DNA of 64,000 nt, from the NCBI RefSeq assembly GCF_042682745.1, contig NZ_JBHUIO010000009.1, forward strand, positions 248,001 through 312,000, written 5' to 3'. The notes below the pieces were generated by a model that was given only the letters and a program-made list of their open reading frames with translations, did no database searches and was not told the DNA's origin. The DNA is from Tumebacillus_A lipolyticus (GTDB lineage Bacteria; Bacillota; Bacilli; Tumebacillales; Tumebacillaceae). Shown piece after piece: positions 1 to 7,843 of this stretch; the first letter of the stretch is position 1, and every line of letters starts with the position of its first letter. Made by a program: the position numbers and the translations under genes.

Positions 1-225
1 GGAGTCGAGCAAGATCATATCGGGGCCGATCTTGTGAATGGCCGCCCAGGGGATGACCGCCTGATCCCGCTTCTTACCAAAAGAAAAACCGCCTTGCGTG
101 ATCACGATCGAATGAATGACCCCGCTCTCCTCATCGATAAACAGATCGGCCGATCCGAGCAATCCCACTCGCGTACCGGAGCGCACATCGATCAACTCTT
201 TGCCTGCCAACTCGCTTAGCTTCAT
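1..225 (-). CDS. ymxH: YlmC/YmxH family PRC-barrel protein, 3' end cut by window
   Basis: The first 75 codons are present; the rest lies beyond base 1. The product begins MKLSELAGKELIDV and carries the short PRC-barrel-like fold of the YlmC/YmxH sporulation-associated family (B. subtilis YmxH is about 85 residues). The ATG at 225 follows a GGAGGG ribosome site at good spacing. In B. subtilis ymxH also follows mlpA, so position supports the name. Its biochemical role is not established. An intrinsic terminator separates it from mlpA, so it may have its own promoter or depend on readthrough. Confidence 0.85.
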   Translation of the reverse strand, partial: MKLSELAGKELIDVRSGTRVGLLGSADLFIDEESGVIHSIVITQGGFSFGKKRDQAVIPWAAIHKIGPDMILLDS

Positions 226-278
226 CAGAAACATCCCTCCTGTGCCTGTTGTTACCTCTTATGCTGCAAAAAATAGAA

Positions 279-304
279 AAAGCACCTGATTTCCTCAGGT
301 GCTT
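279..304 (-). terminator. Intrinsic terminator after mlpA
   Basis: A perfect inverted repeat (AAGCACCTGA / TCAGGTGCTT, 5-base loop) is followed on the minus strand by a T-rich run. It sits just past the mlpA stop codon and before ymxH. Confidence 0.85.
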
Positions 305-329
305 TCCTCGATCGGCATTCAAGCTGCGA

Positions 330-1571
330 TCACTTTTCTCCTGGTGCCCGCAGATCGTCCAGCGGTCCGACAGCAGACAGCGCATACTGACCGCTCAGAA
401 TCGCCTCGGCCGTCGCTTTGACTTCCTCAAGCGATACGTTCTTAATCTTGTTGACCAGATCGTCGAGCGTGATATGGCGACCGAGCAGCTCATTCTTGCC
501 GAGCCTCGACATGCGAGAAGAGGTGCTCTCCAAGGACAGCATCAGCGATCCTTTCACCTGTTCTTTCGCCTTGTTCAGCTCTTCTGCTGTGATTCCTCGC
601 TGCGCGATGTTGGCCAACACCTCTTCGCACAGATCGAGCACAAGCTGAGCGCGCTCCGGTGCGGTGCCGACATACAGGCCGAACATGCCGATGTCTTTGT
701 ACGCAGTATGGTAGCTATAGATCGAATAGGCCAGACCGCGCTCCTCGCGAATCTCCTGGAACAGGCGGGACGAAGAGGAGCCGCCCAACACGTTGTTGAA
801 CAGGATGACCGGATAGATTCGCGGATCATCATAAGCGACGCCAGGTGCGCCGAGCACGATGTGCGCCTGCTCGGTCTGCTTCTGCCTGATCGCCTTGCCC
901 GTATGGAAGATCGCCCGCTCATCCTGACGCACGATGCGAGACTGCTTCAGATGTCCGAACAGCTGGTTGGCAAGCGCCACCGCCCGATCGCGATCCACAT
1001 TGCCGGCGATGGCGATCACAATGTTGTCTGTCGTATAGTTGCTTTCCATATATCGGAAGAGATCTTGTGGCTGGAAGCTGTTCAAGTTCGCTTCAGTCCC
1101 CAAGATGTTATAGCCGAGGGGGTGCTTTTGAAAAATCACCTCTGCGATCATATCGTGCACAAGATCGTCGGGTGCGTCCTCGTACATCTTGATCTCTTCG
1201 ATGACGACGCGGCGCTCCTTGGCCAATTCTTCCTCTACAAATTGGGAATTGAGCACCATATCGCCGAGCGTCTCCAGCGCCAGGCTGAAATGTTCATCCA
1301 ACACTTTTGCGTAATAGCATGTGTATTCCTTCGAAGTGAACGCATTGACCTGACCGCCGATGCTGTCGAACAGTTCTGCGATCTGGCGTGCGCTCAATTT
1401 CTCCGTTCCTTTAAACATCATGTGTTCGATAAAATGGGTCACGCCGTTGTTCTGCAGATTTTCATCGCGCGAACCGGCCCCCACCCATATCCCAAGCGAT
1501 ACTGAACGCACCGATGGAATCTCCTCAATGACCACTCGGATCCCGTTTTGGAGCACTTCACGATAAATCAA
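330..1571 (-). CDS. mlpA: M16 family zinc metallopeptidase (MlpA/PqqL-like)
   Basis: This is a 413-residue processing-type peptidase. The inverted zinc motif HFIEH is at about residues 46-50, with the downstream acidic stretch VVIEEIKMYEDAPDD supplying the third ligand, as in M16A enzymes and mitochondrial processing peptidase. B. subtilis MlpA is 409 residues and occupies the same place between ylxY and ymxH. I chose the TTG at 1571 because AGGAGG lies 6 bases upstream. An in-frame ATG at 1577 overlaps that ribosome site, and an ATG at 1619 has no clear one. The physiological substrate in Bacilli is uncertain. Confidence 0.9.
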   Translation of the reverse strand: MIYREVLQNGIRVVIEEIPSVRSVSLGIWVGAGSRDENLQNNGVTHFIEHMMFKGTEKLSARQIAELFDSIGGQVNAFTSKEYTCYYAKVLDEHFSLALETLGDMVLNSQFVEEELAKERRVVIEEIKMYEDAPDDLVHDMIAEVIFQKHPLGYNILGTEANLNSFQPQDLFRYMESNYTTDNIVIAIAGNVDRDRAVALANQLFGHLKQSRIVRQDERAIFHTGKAIRQKQTEQAHIVLGAPGVAYDDPRIYPVILFNNVLGGSSSSRLFQEIREERGLAYSIYSYHTAYKDIGMFGLYVGTAPERAQLVLDLCEEVLANIAQRGITAEELNKAKEQVKGSLMLSLESTSSRMSRLGKNELLGRHITLDDLVNKIKNVSLEEVKATAEAILSGQYALSAVGPLDDLRAPGEK

Positions 1572-1682
1572 GAACATCCTCCTCTTGTCAACGAGCGACG
1601 CTTTCTTATCATTTGCCACAAACTCGAACTGAGTCAGGTTTACTATAACAAAAAAGTAGTTTCTCTGCCATACCGAAACGCA

Positions 1683-2657
1683 TTAAAGCGATGGGAGTGG
1701 TCGCTTTTCATCGAGCAGTTCAGTAACGGTGACCAGTTGGTAGCCCTTTTTCACCAAGCTCGGTATTATCGTACGAAGCGCATCGCGAGTTGGTTCGGTC
1801 GGGTGCATCAACACCAGCGTCCCGTTCTCCGCGCGAGACAGGACTCGGCTCACAATTGTGGAGGCGGAGGGGCGCTTCCAATCGACCGTGTCGAGCGACC
1901 AAAGGATCGTCTGCATCCCCAACTGATGTGCAGTTTTCACCGTGTTGTCGCCATACGCACCTGACGGGGGTGCGAACAGCTTCGGCTTGTGCCCGATCGC
2001 CGCTTCGATCACCGCATTCGTTCGGGTGATCTGGCTGCTCTGCTCCGCAACGCTCAGCCTTGACATATCGGGATGCGAGTACGCATGATTGCCGATCTCA
2101 TGTCCCGCATCCGCAATCTTTTTCGCTTCCTCCGCGTTTTTTTTCGTCCAGCTGCCGTCGAGAAAAAAGGTTGCCTTCACGCCCTGCTCCTGCAAGATTT
2201 TCAACATCTCTGGCAGGTATTCGGTGCCCCACGCGACGTTGATCATCAGCGCGATCTGCTTTTTTTCTGGATTGCCCTTGTAGATCGGCACCGGCCCGAG
2301 ATCTTGCAAGTGCACGCGCGGCGGGATCTGTTTGGCGATGATCTCGATCCTCTCCCCACCCGCTTGCTTGGCCCGCTCGTAGGTCGCTTCCACATCCACC
2401 TGCACCCCGTTCAGTCCGGGAATCCCCCGCCAGACGCGATCGTTCTTCGCGTCGATCGGCATCGTGTCATATTGCTTGGCCAAAAGTTCGATACGCTGCT
2501 TCAGCGATTCATCCTGCGTGCCCGCCATCGCCGCAACGACAGACATTCGATCCGGTTCACTTTGTATGGACAGCCCGGCTGCCAAAAACAAAAAGGCCGC
2601 CGTTCCGAGCAACAGGCGGCGTTTGGTCAGTGTCAAAAAGAAAAATGTACGTTTCAC
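1683..2657 (-). CDS. ylxY: YlxY-type polysaccharide deacetylase-like (NodB) protein
   Basis: The 324-residue product has an N-terminal hydrophobic segment (about residues 13-30, signal or anchor) and a NodB homology domain from about residue 125. The usual TFDDG motif is replaced by MINVAWG, as in B. subtilis YlxY. The second motif GNHAYSHPD keeps both metal-binding histidines, and WSLDTVDW and LVLMHP are intact. Deacetylase activity is therefore doubtful, because the catalytic Asp pair is missing. The start is GTG at 2657 behind GGAGGTG. The gene lies 2 bases after the upstream NodB-like gene and before mlpA, so the two are surely co-transcribed. Confidence 0.88.
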   Translation of the reverse strand: MKRTFFFLTLTKRRLLLGTAAFLFLAAGLSIQSEPDRMSVVAAMAGTQDESLKQRIELLAKQYDTMPIDAKNDRVWRGIPGLNGVQVDVEATYERAKQAGGERIEIIAKQIPPRVHLQDLGPVPIYKGNPEKKQIALMINVAWGTEYLPEMLKILQEQGVKATFFLDGSWTKKNAEEAKKIADAGHEIGNHAYSHPDMSRLSVAEQSSQITRTNAVIEAAIGHKPKLFAPPSGAYGDNTVKTAHQLGMQTILWSLDTVDWKRPSASTIVSRVLSRAENGTLVLMHPTEPTRDALRTIIPSLVKKGYQLVTVTELLDEKRPLPSL

Positions 2658-2659
2658 GC

Positions 2660-3394
2660 TTAAAGCACCTCCGCTTGCAATGTAGAAATCGTATGAGCTT
2701 GGTATCCTGCATCTCGGATCTGTCCGATCAGTTCGGTCAGTCCTTTTGCGGTGATCTCGTCCGCGCGGAGCCTGATGATCTCACCTGGGGAGAGTGCGGC
2801 TTTGAGCGCGCTCCAAGCGGCTGCTGTCGTCTCTTCCGCAACTGGCGCTGCGTCGATCGACCAAGCGATCAGCTGTTCATGCCGAGTTCGAATCTCCTTC
2901 GCAATCTGCCTGCTCGTCTCACCATGTGGCGCGCGAAACAGCTTTTCCTCGGGCAGCTGAGCGTCCGCCCACGCTTGATCTGTCTTCCACAATTCCTCTC
3001 GGAGCTCTTCTAGGCTTAGCTGTGACGCATCTCGATCGCTGTATAAGCTTCGTCCGACCTCATGCCCGTCACGAACGATCGCCCGAGCTAGGCTGCGATG
3101 TCTTTGAATCCATTCGCCGGTCAGAAAAAATGTCGCTTTCGCTTTCTCTTCGCGAAGTTGAAGCAAGATCTGCGCCACCTGATCCTCATCGTTCCGCACA
3201 TCGAAAGTGAGTGCCACCACTTTTTGATCGACGCGAAATGTCTGCACGGGGATGGCGAGCCCCTTCAAATCGCGGACATACGTGTTGATCGCCAGCGTAT
3301 CTGAGATTCCAGAAAACAGCAGCAGGCAGACTGCACCGGCGACGAGCAGTTTGCCAGTTTGTGATTTGCTTCGTGCAACGGTCCTTTTCTTCAT
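2660..3394 (-). CDS. Degenerate NodB-fold protein, probably catalytically inactive
   Basis: A 244-residue protein with an N-terminal membrane anchor or signal (about residues 16-34) and one NodB-like domain. The fold markers LTFDVRN, KATFFLTGEW, GHEVGRSLYSDRD, FRAPHG and IAWSID align with polysaccharide deacetylases. The second Asp of TFDD is Val, the two histidines of HxxxH are Ser and Asp, and the C-terminal LxH is LRA, so all metal ligands are lost. The ATG at 3394 follows AGGAGG. It is the tandem neighbour of ylxY. A binding or structural role at the cell surface is inference. I do not recognise a named family for it. Confidence 0.75.
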   Translation of the reverse strand: MKKRTVARSKSQTGKLLVAGAVCLLLFSGISDTLAINTYVRDLKGLAIPVQTFRVDQKVVALTFDVRNDEDQVAQILLQLREEKAKATFFLTGEWIQRHRSLARAIVRDGHEVGRSLYSDRDASQLSLEELREELWKTDQAWADAQLPEEKLFRAPHGETSRQIAKEIRTRHEQLIAWSIDAAPVAEETTAAAWSALKAALSPGEIIRLRADEITAKGLTELIGQIRDAGYQAHTISTLQAEVL

Positions 3395-3457
3395 ACGGTT
3401 GTCCTCCTGCCCTTGTGATCAGTGTATGCAAAATGGGAAAGGACTAGACGAAAAAAA

Positions 3458-3483
3458 GGGAACAGAGCGGGTGCTCTGTTCCC
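3458..3483 (-). terminator. Intrinsic terminator after pnp
   Basis: An 11-bp perfect stem (GGGAACAGAGC / GCTCTGTTCCC) with a 4-base loop is followed on the minus strand by seven T. It lies immediately after the pnp stop. Confidence 0.9.
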
Positions 3484-3501
3484 TTCGTTTTTCATTAGGT
3501 G

Positions 3502-5739
3502 TTAGGTGCGCGGACGCGCCGGGCGATCACCGCGATCGCGGTTGCGATCTCCCCCACGGTCTCCACCGCGGCTCGGACCGCCAGTTCGCTCACGAGCAGC
3601 CTTCACTTGACGCTGAATCTCTTCCAGCGGCGTCGGCGGCTCGCCACGCAGTTCGCGCAACGCTTCGCGGTGCGAAAGGTTGATCCGGCCTTGCGAATCG
3701 ACCTCGGTGACTTTGACCATCAGCTTGTCCCCGACATTGCAGACATCTTCTGTCTTCGCCACGCGCTCTTCGCCCAGCTGGGAGATGTGAACAAGACCGT
3801 CTTTGCCAGGCAGAAGTTCAACAAACGCACCGTACTTCTCGACGCGAGTGACCGTGCCGTTGTACGTTTGGCCCGCTTCGACTTCGACGACAATGTTTTC
3901 GATCATCTCTTTTGCTCGGTAGCCAGCTTGTGCGTCGATCGCGGCGATGAAGACGCGACCGTCCTGTTCGATGTCGATCTTTACACCGGTCTCATCGATG
4001 ATCTTGTTGATCACGCGACCGCCCGGCCCGATCACATCGCGAATCTTGTCCGGATTGATGCGCATCGTGATGATGCGCGGCGCGTATGGCGAAAGCTCCG
4101 GACGCGGCTCGCTGATCGCTGCCATCATTTTCTCCATGATGTGTGCACGACCACGGTTGGCCTGTTCCAGCGCTTGCTCCAGCACCGCACGGTTGATCCC
4201 TTTGATCTTGATGTCCATCTGCAGGGCGGTGATTCCTTCGCTGGTACCCGCCACTTTGAAGTCCATGTCGCCTAAGTGATCTTCCATGCCTTGAATGTCG
4301 GTCAGTACGACCATCTTGTCCCCATCTGCTACCAGCCCCATCGCGATGCCTGCGACCGGCGCTTTGATCGGAACACCCGCATCCATCAGCGCGAGCACAG
4401 AGCCGCAGATCGACGCTTGCGAAGAGGAGCCGTTCGACTCAAGCACCTCAGAGACGAGACGAATCGTGTACGGGAACTCTTCTTCAGACGGGATGATCGG
4501 TTCGATCGCCCGCTCCCCGAGCGCCCCATGGCCGATATCACGGCGGGAAGGTGCGCGCAGCGGTCTCGCTTCACCGACTGAGAACGGCGGGAAGTTGTAA
4601 TGGTGCATGAAGCGCTTTTCTTCCTCAAGCCCGAGACCGTCGATCGTCTGCGCATCTCCGAGCGCTCCGAGCGTACAGACGGACAGCGCTTGTGTCTGAC
4701 CGCGCGTGAAGAGACCGGAGCCGTGAACGCGCGGCAAGATCGCAACCTCGGTCGAGACGGGGCGCACTTCGTCGATCGCGCGTCCATCTGGACGGATTCC
4801 GTCGTGGACGATCGAGTAGCGAACCTGCTCTTTGACGATGTCGTACAGCACTTCGTTGATGTCAGATGCGTGCTCTGCATACCCTTCTTCGCCCAATTCT
4901 TCGAGCAAAGCGGTCCGCACCGTCTCCTTCACAGCGGAGATGTTGTTCTCACGCTCATGTTTGTCAAACGTGCGGATCGCTTCTTTCAGCTGAGCGGTCG
5001 CCATCGATCTGACCTTTTGGTCGATCTCCGCATCGACCTCGTGCAAGCTCACTTCCATCTTCACCGGATTGAGCTCGGCGATGATGCCCTCTTGGAAAGC
5101 GATCAGCTCTTTGATCGCATCATGGCCGAACATGATCGCTTCGATCATATCCTGTTCCGAGACGAACTTCGCGCCCGCTTCCACCATGTTGATCGCCTCT
5201 TTAGTACCTGCGACCACGAGGTGAAGGTCAGATTGCTCCATCTGCTCGACAGTCGGGTTGATCACCAGCTCGCCAGCCACGCGACCGACGATCACACCGG
5301 CGATCGGCCCTTCAAACGGAACATCGGAGATCATCAGCGCTACCGATGTTCCGACCATCGCCGCCATCTCCGGTGCGCAGTCCTGATCGACCGACATGAC
5401 GATGTCGACGATCTGGATGTCGTTGCGGAATCCTTCGGGGAACAACGGGCGAACCGGACGGTCGATCAAGCGCGAGGCCAAGATCGCTTTTTCGGACGGG
5501 CGGCCTTCACGCTTGATAAAGCCTCCCGGAATTTTACCAGCTGCGTACAAACGCTCCTCGTAGTTGACGGTGAGCGGGAAAAAGTCGAGATCTTTCGGTT
5601 CTTTCGATGCTGTAACCGTACACAGGACAACCGTATCACCATAGCGAACCATGACAGCACCGTTCGCCTGCTTGGCAAGCTTGCCCGTTTCGATGGTGAG
5701 CGTGCGGCCGCCAAGTGTTGTTGTAAACGTTCTATGCAT
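3502..5739 (-). CDS. pnp: Polyribonucleotide nucleotidyltransferase (PNPase)
   Basis: This phosphorolytic 3'-5' exoribonuclease acts in mRNA decay. The 745-residue product has two RNase PH domains separated by a helical domain, a KH domain (GPGGRVINKIIDETG, near residue 570) and an S1 domain (VTRVEKYGAFVELLPGKDGLVH). It ends in a low-complexity Arg/Gly/Asp tail. I take ATG 5739 as the start, which gives the standard MHRTF N-terminus. The AAGGAGG site is about 12-13 bases upstream, longer than usual, and no nearer in-frame start exists. It lies after rpsO as in B. subtilis. Confidence 0.97.
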   Translation of the reverse strand: MHRTFTTTLGGRTLTIETGKLAKQANGAVMVRYGDTVVLCTVTASKEPKDLDFFPLTVNYEERLYAAGKIPGGFIKREGRPSEKAILASRLIDRPVRPLFPEGFRNDIQIVDIVMSVDQDCAPEMAAMVGTSVALMISDVPFEGPIAGVIVGRVAGELVINPTVEQMEQSDLHLVVAGTKEAINMVEAGAKFVSEQDMIEAIMFGHDAIKELIAFQEGIIAELNPVKMEVSLHEVDAEIDQKVRSMATAQLKEAIRTFDKHERENNISAVKETVRTALLEELGEEGYAEHASDINEVLYDIVKEQVRYSIVHDGIRPDGRAIDEVRPVSTEVAILPRVHGSGLFTRGQTQALSVCTLGALGDAQTIDGLGLEEEKRFMHHYNFPPFSVGEARPLRAPSRRDIGHGALGERAIEPIIPSEEEFPYTIRLVSEVLESNGSSSQASICGSVLALMDAGVPIKAPVAGIAMGLVADGDKMVVLTDIQGMEDHLGDMDFKVAGTSEGITALQMDIKIKGINRAVLEQALEQANRGRAHIMEKMMAAISEPRPELSPYAPRIITMRINPDKIRDVIGPGGRVINKIIDETGVKIDIEQDGRVFIAAIDAQAGYRAKEMIENIVVEVEAGQTYNGTVTRVEKYGAFVELLPGKDGLVHISQLGEERVAKTEDVCNVGDKLMVKVTEVDSQGRINLSHREALRELRGEPPTPLEEIQRQVKAARERTGGPSRGGDRGGDRNRDRGDRPARPRT

Positions 5740-5893
5740 AGAAGAAAAACTGCCTCCTTTTGGCATATTGCCCAATATCCTATGTATTCAATGAATAAGA
5801 GATAGGTGGCAATTGTAACCACAATCCCTAAATAATTCGCACCTGTGGACAGTATTTCCTTCTTCGTAAGATAAAAATCATGATCATACAAAG

Positions 5894-5923
5894 AAGAAGC
5901 GGGAAAAGAATTCCCCGCTTCTT
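5894..5923 (-). terminator. Hairpin terminator between rpsO and pnp
   Basis: A 10-bp perfect stem (AAGAAGCGGG / CCCGCTTCTT) has a 10-base loop and lies 9 bases past the rpsO stop. The T tract on the minus strand is short (CTTTG), so termination may be partial, allowing some readthrough into pnp. Confidence 0.6.
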
Positions 5924-5931
5924 TGTTCTGC

Positions 5932-6201
5932 TTACTTGCGCAGACCGAGCTTTGCGATGATTTCGCGGTAACGGTTAACGTCCTTGTTACGCAGGTAGTT
6001 CAACAGGTTACGGCGATGACCAACCATTTTCAGCAGGCCACGACGGGAATGATGATCCTTCTTGTGCGTGCGCAGGTGGTCGTTCAGGTAGTTGATCTTG
6101 TTGGTGAGGATCGCGATTTGTACTTCCGGAGATCCGGTATCGGTCTCGTGTACTTTAAAATCCTCGATCAATTTGTTCTTTGCGTCTTGAGACAATGCCA
6201 T
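5932..6201 (-). CDS. rpsO: 30S ribosomal protein S15
   Basis: The 89-residue product has the full S15 sequence, including the rRNA-binding segment around HKKDHHSRRGLLKMVGHRRN. It binds 16S rRNA early in assembly of the small-subunit platform. The ATG at 6201 follows GGAGGTG. In many bacteria S15 represses its own mRNA through the leader. The leader here is short and overlaps the end of the upstream cassette, and I could not identify a defined S15 motif in it. Confidence 0.98.
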   Translation of the reverse strand: MALSQDAKNKLIEDFKVHETDTGSPEVQIAILTNKINYLNDHLRTHKKDHHSRRGLLKMVGHRRNLLNYLRNKDVNRYREIIAKLGLRK

Positions 6202-6283
6202 CTCAATACACCTCCATTAATTTATCCCCAAGGCCCAGAATGTCGTCGGTGTGCTCGAACAATCCGCGCTCATGGTTGCAATG

Positions 6284-6505
6284 TTATTTGCCGATTACAG
6301 TGATGACAAGTCTTCCCTGCGCGATATCTTTCGCCACAATATCAAACGCCCGACCGCCCGAGGACACAAACCCACGAAAGCGCGTCGCCTCCGGAACATA
6401 TCCTGGGATCAGACGTGCAGCCTTCGCGATATCCTCGATCCGAATCCCCCGTTGCCGTTCTTCGAACAACCGTTGTCTGGCGTGATCGGTGACGATGACC
6501 CGCAT
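6284..6505 (-). CDS. Small protein resembling DUF4258/RelE-like toxins
   Basis: A 73-residue basic protein. It starts VIVTDHARQRLFEERQRGI and ends in a beta-like VITVIG, with a central glycine-rich FRGFVSSGGRAFDIV stretch. That layout (an N-terminal HAxxR..RGI helix, then strands) resembles DUF4258 and related RelE/ParE-fold proteins. This is pattern recognition, not a confirmed match. It begins 2 bases after the stop of the 75-residue gene upstream, so the two form a two-gene unit. Its 3' end lies 82 bases before rpsO. Function unknown. Confidence 0.6.
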   Translation of the reverse strand: MRVIVTDHARQRLFEERQRGIRIEDIAKAARLIPGYVPEATRFRGFVSSGGRAFDIVAKDIAQGRLVITVIGK

Positions 6506-6507
6506 GA

Positions 6508-6735
6508 TCAGTTGTACTCAAACGAGAGTTGGCGGTCATCGTCCATCTCCGTGTACAAGGAGAAGAGCGAATCTTGAAATGCGAGCAGAAATGCGTCTGG
6601 CATGCCGCTCTTGCGGTAGAACTTCACAAGGTCTCGGTTCAACCGCTTGAACTCATCGCTGATGCAGATGAGAGCGACCTCACGACACAATTCCATCAGA
6701 CGTATGTCACGTTCATCGACATGTGGACTTCTCAC
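6508..6735 (-). CDS. Small hypothetical protein, first gene of a two-gene cassette
   Basis: A 75-residue, mostly helical, slightly acidic protein that I do not recognise. It has Cys residues at about positions 17 and 24 and an acidic, aromatic end (MDDDRQLSFEYN). The start is a GTG at 6735, with GAGGGG about 11 bases upstream. A promoter-like sequence (6815-6843) and a small inverted repeat lie just upstream. Pairing with the downstream DUF4258-like gene at a 2-base gap recalls toxin-antitoxin order, but no DNA-binding motif is visible. Confidence 0.6.
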   Translation of the reverse strand: MRSPHVDERDIRLMELCREVALICISDEFKRLNRDLVKFYRKSGMPDAFLLAFQDSLFSLYTEMDDDRQLSFEYN

Positions 6736-6814
6736 AGCACATCCATCCCCTCGCTCACGAACAGAATAGCGCCGGAGTCGAGTCTCATAGAATGACAGTA
6801 AGAACCACTAAAGT

Positions 6815-6843
6815 AGTATATCATAGGAGGACATGAACCACAA
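6815..6843 (-). promoter_or_regulatory. Candidate sigma-A promoter of the small two-gene cassette
   Basis: Read on the minus strand: -35 TTGTGG (6843-6838), 17-base spacer, -10 TATACT (6820-6815). The -10 fits 5 of 6 and the -35 fits 3 of 6. It lies about 80 bases before the GTG of the cassette and after ribF. Confidence 0.45.
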
Positions 6844-6846
6844 TAC

Positions 6847-6860
6847 CAGCACTTGTGCTG
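6847..6860. repeat. Small inverted repeat upstream of the cassette promoter
   Basis: CAGCAC-TT-GTGCTG forms a 6-bp palindrome 3 bases upstream of the candidate -35 box. It could be an operator or a weak hairpin after ribF. No T run follows it, so it is a poor terminator. Confidence 0.4.
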
Positions 6861-6878
6861 TAAATGTATGCAAACTGA

Positions 6879-7832
6879 CTAGTACGATATGCCGGCAAAT
6901 GCAGCCAAGCGCACCTGTGCTTCCTGCACGTCCGCCTTGATCTGTTGGATCAGCTCTTCGACCGAGAAGAACTTCTTCTCATCGCGCAGATAATCGAGGA
7001 GTTCCAGCCTCACCCTCTGGTCGTACAGATCGCCTTCGAAGTTGAGCAGATGTACTTCGAGCGTACGGCGATGAGAGTCGTGGAACGTCGGCTTGGTGCC
7101 GATGTTGAGCACGCCCGCATACCAGGCATCCTCAGCTAAGACCCGCACCAGATAGACTCCGTTTCGCGGCAACATATAGGGCTCACACGACCCCAAGTTC
7201 GCCGTCGGGAAGCCGAGCAAGCGACCGCGCTTGTCCCCATGTTCCACGATCCCTTCGATCGAATAGGGACGCCCCAACAACTCCTGTACGAGCCGCACAT
7301 CGCTGTAGGACAGCTTCTCACGGATCAAGGTGGAGGACACTTTTTCCCCGTAGCGACTGACAGCACCTACGATTTCCACATCGATGCCGATCTGCTCCGC
7401 CAGATGTTTCAGCTGCGACGTGTCAGACTTGCCGCCGCGCCCAAACGCATAATCGAATCCGACGACCACCGATTGCGGGTGCAACCGATCCAAGAAGCGG
7501 AACACAAAATCTTCTGCTGTGAGCGCTGCAAACTCCAGGGTAAAGTGCACGACATAGACGATGTCGACACCGAACTCCTGCATCACGCGCATCTTTTCCT
7601 CAAAAGGGGTCAGCAGATGTGCGAAACCGCCTTTGCCCAACACTTGGCGGGGATGCGGATGAAAGGTCAGCACACTGCTGGGCACACCAGCGCTCGCTGC
7701 CAACTCCTTTGCCCGCCGAATCAGTTGCTGATGACCGATATGTATCCCGTCAAAATTCCCGAGGGCCATGACGCTTGGCAGATACTCCACCGAATCTCCA
7801 GCCAGAAGATCGTTGATGTGAATGATCTCCAT
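6879..7832 (-). CDS. ribF: Bifunctional riboflavin kinase / FAD synthetase
   Basis: The 317-residue enzyme makes FMN from riboflavin and then FAD. The N-terminal nucleotidylyltransferase domain has GNFDGIHIGHQQLI, and the C-terminal flavokinase domain has GDKRGRLLGFPTANL (about residue 185) followed by NIGTKPTF. The ATG at 7832 is preferred over an in-frame GTG at 7841, which overlaps the GGGGTG ribosome site. It follows truB by 11 bases, as in B. subtilis (ribC/ribF). Confidence 0.95.
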   Translation of the reverse strand: MEIIHINDLLAGDSVEYLPSVMALGNFDGIHIGHQQLIRRAKELAASAGVPSSVLTFHPHPRQVLGKGGFAHLLTPFEEKMRVMQEFGVDIVYVVHFTLEFAALTAEDFVFRFLDRLHPQSVVVGFDYAFGRGGKSDTSQLKHLAEQIGIDVEIVGAVSRYGEKVSSTLIREKLSYSDVRLVQELLGRPYSIEGIVEHGDKRGRLLGFPTANLGSCEPYMLPRNGVYLVRVLAEDAWYAGVLNIGTKPTFHDSHRRTLEVHLLNFEGDLYDQRVRLELLDYLRDEKKFFSVEELIQQIKADVQEAQVRLAAFAGISY

Positions 7833-7843
7833 GAGGTTCACCC

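Noticed and set aside
1572..1619. Longer mlpA start at ATG 1619
   Set aside because: No ribosome site there, while AGGAGG is correctly spaced for the TTG at 1571.
6847..6860. Inverted repeat as ribF terminator
   Set aside because: Only 6 bp with no T run on the minus strand.
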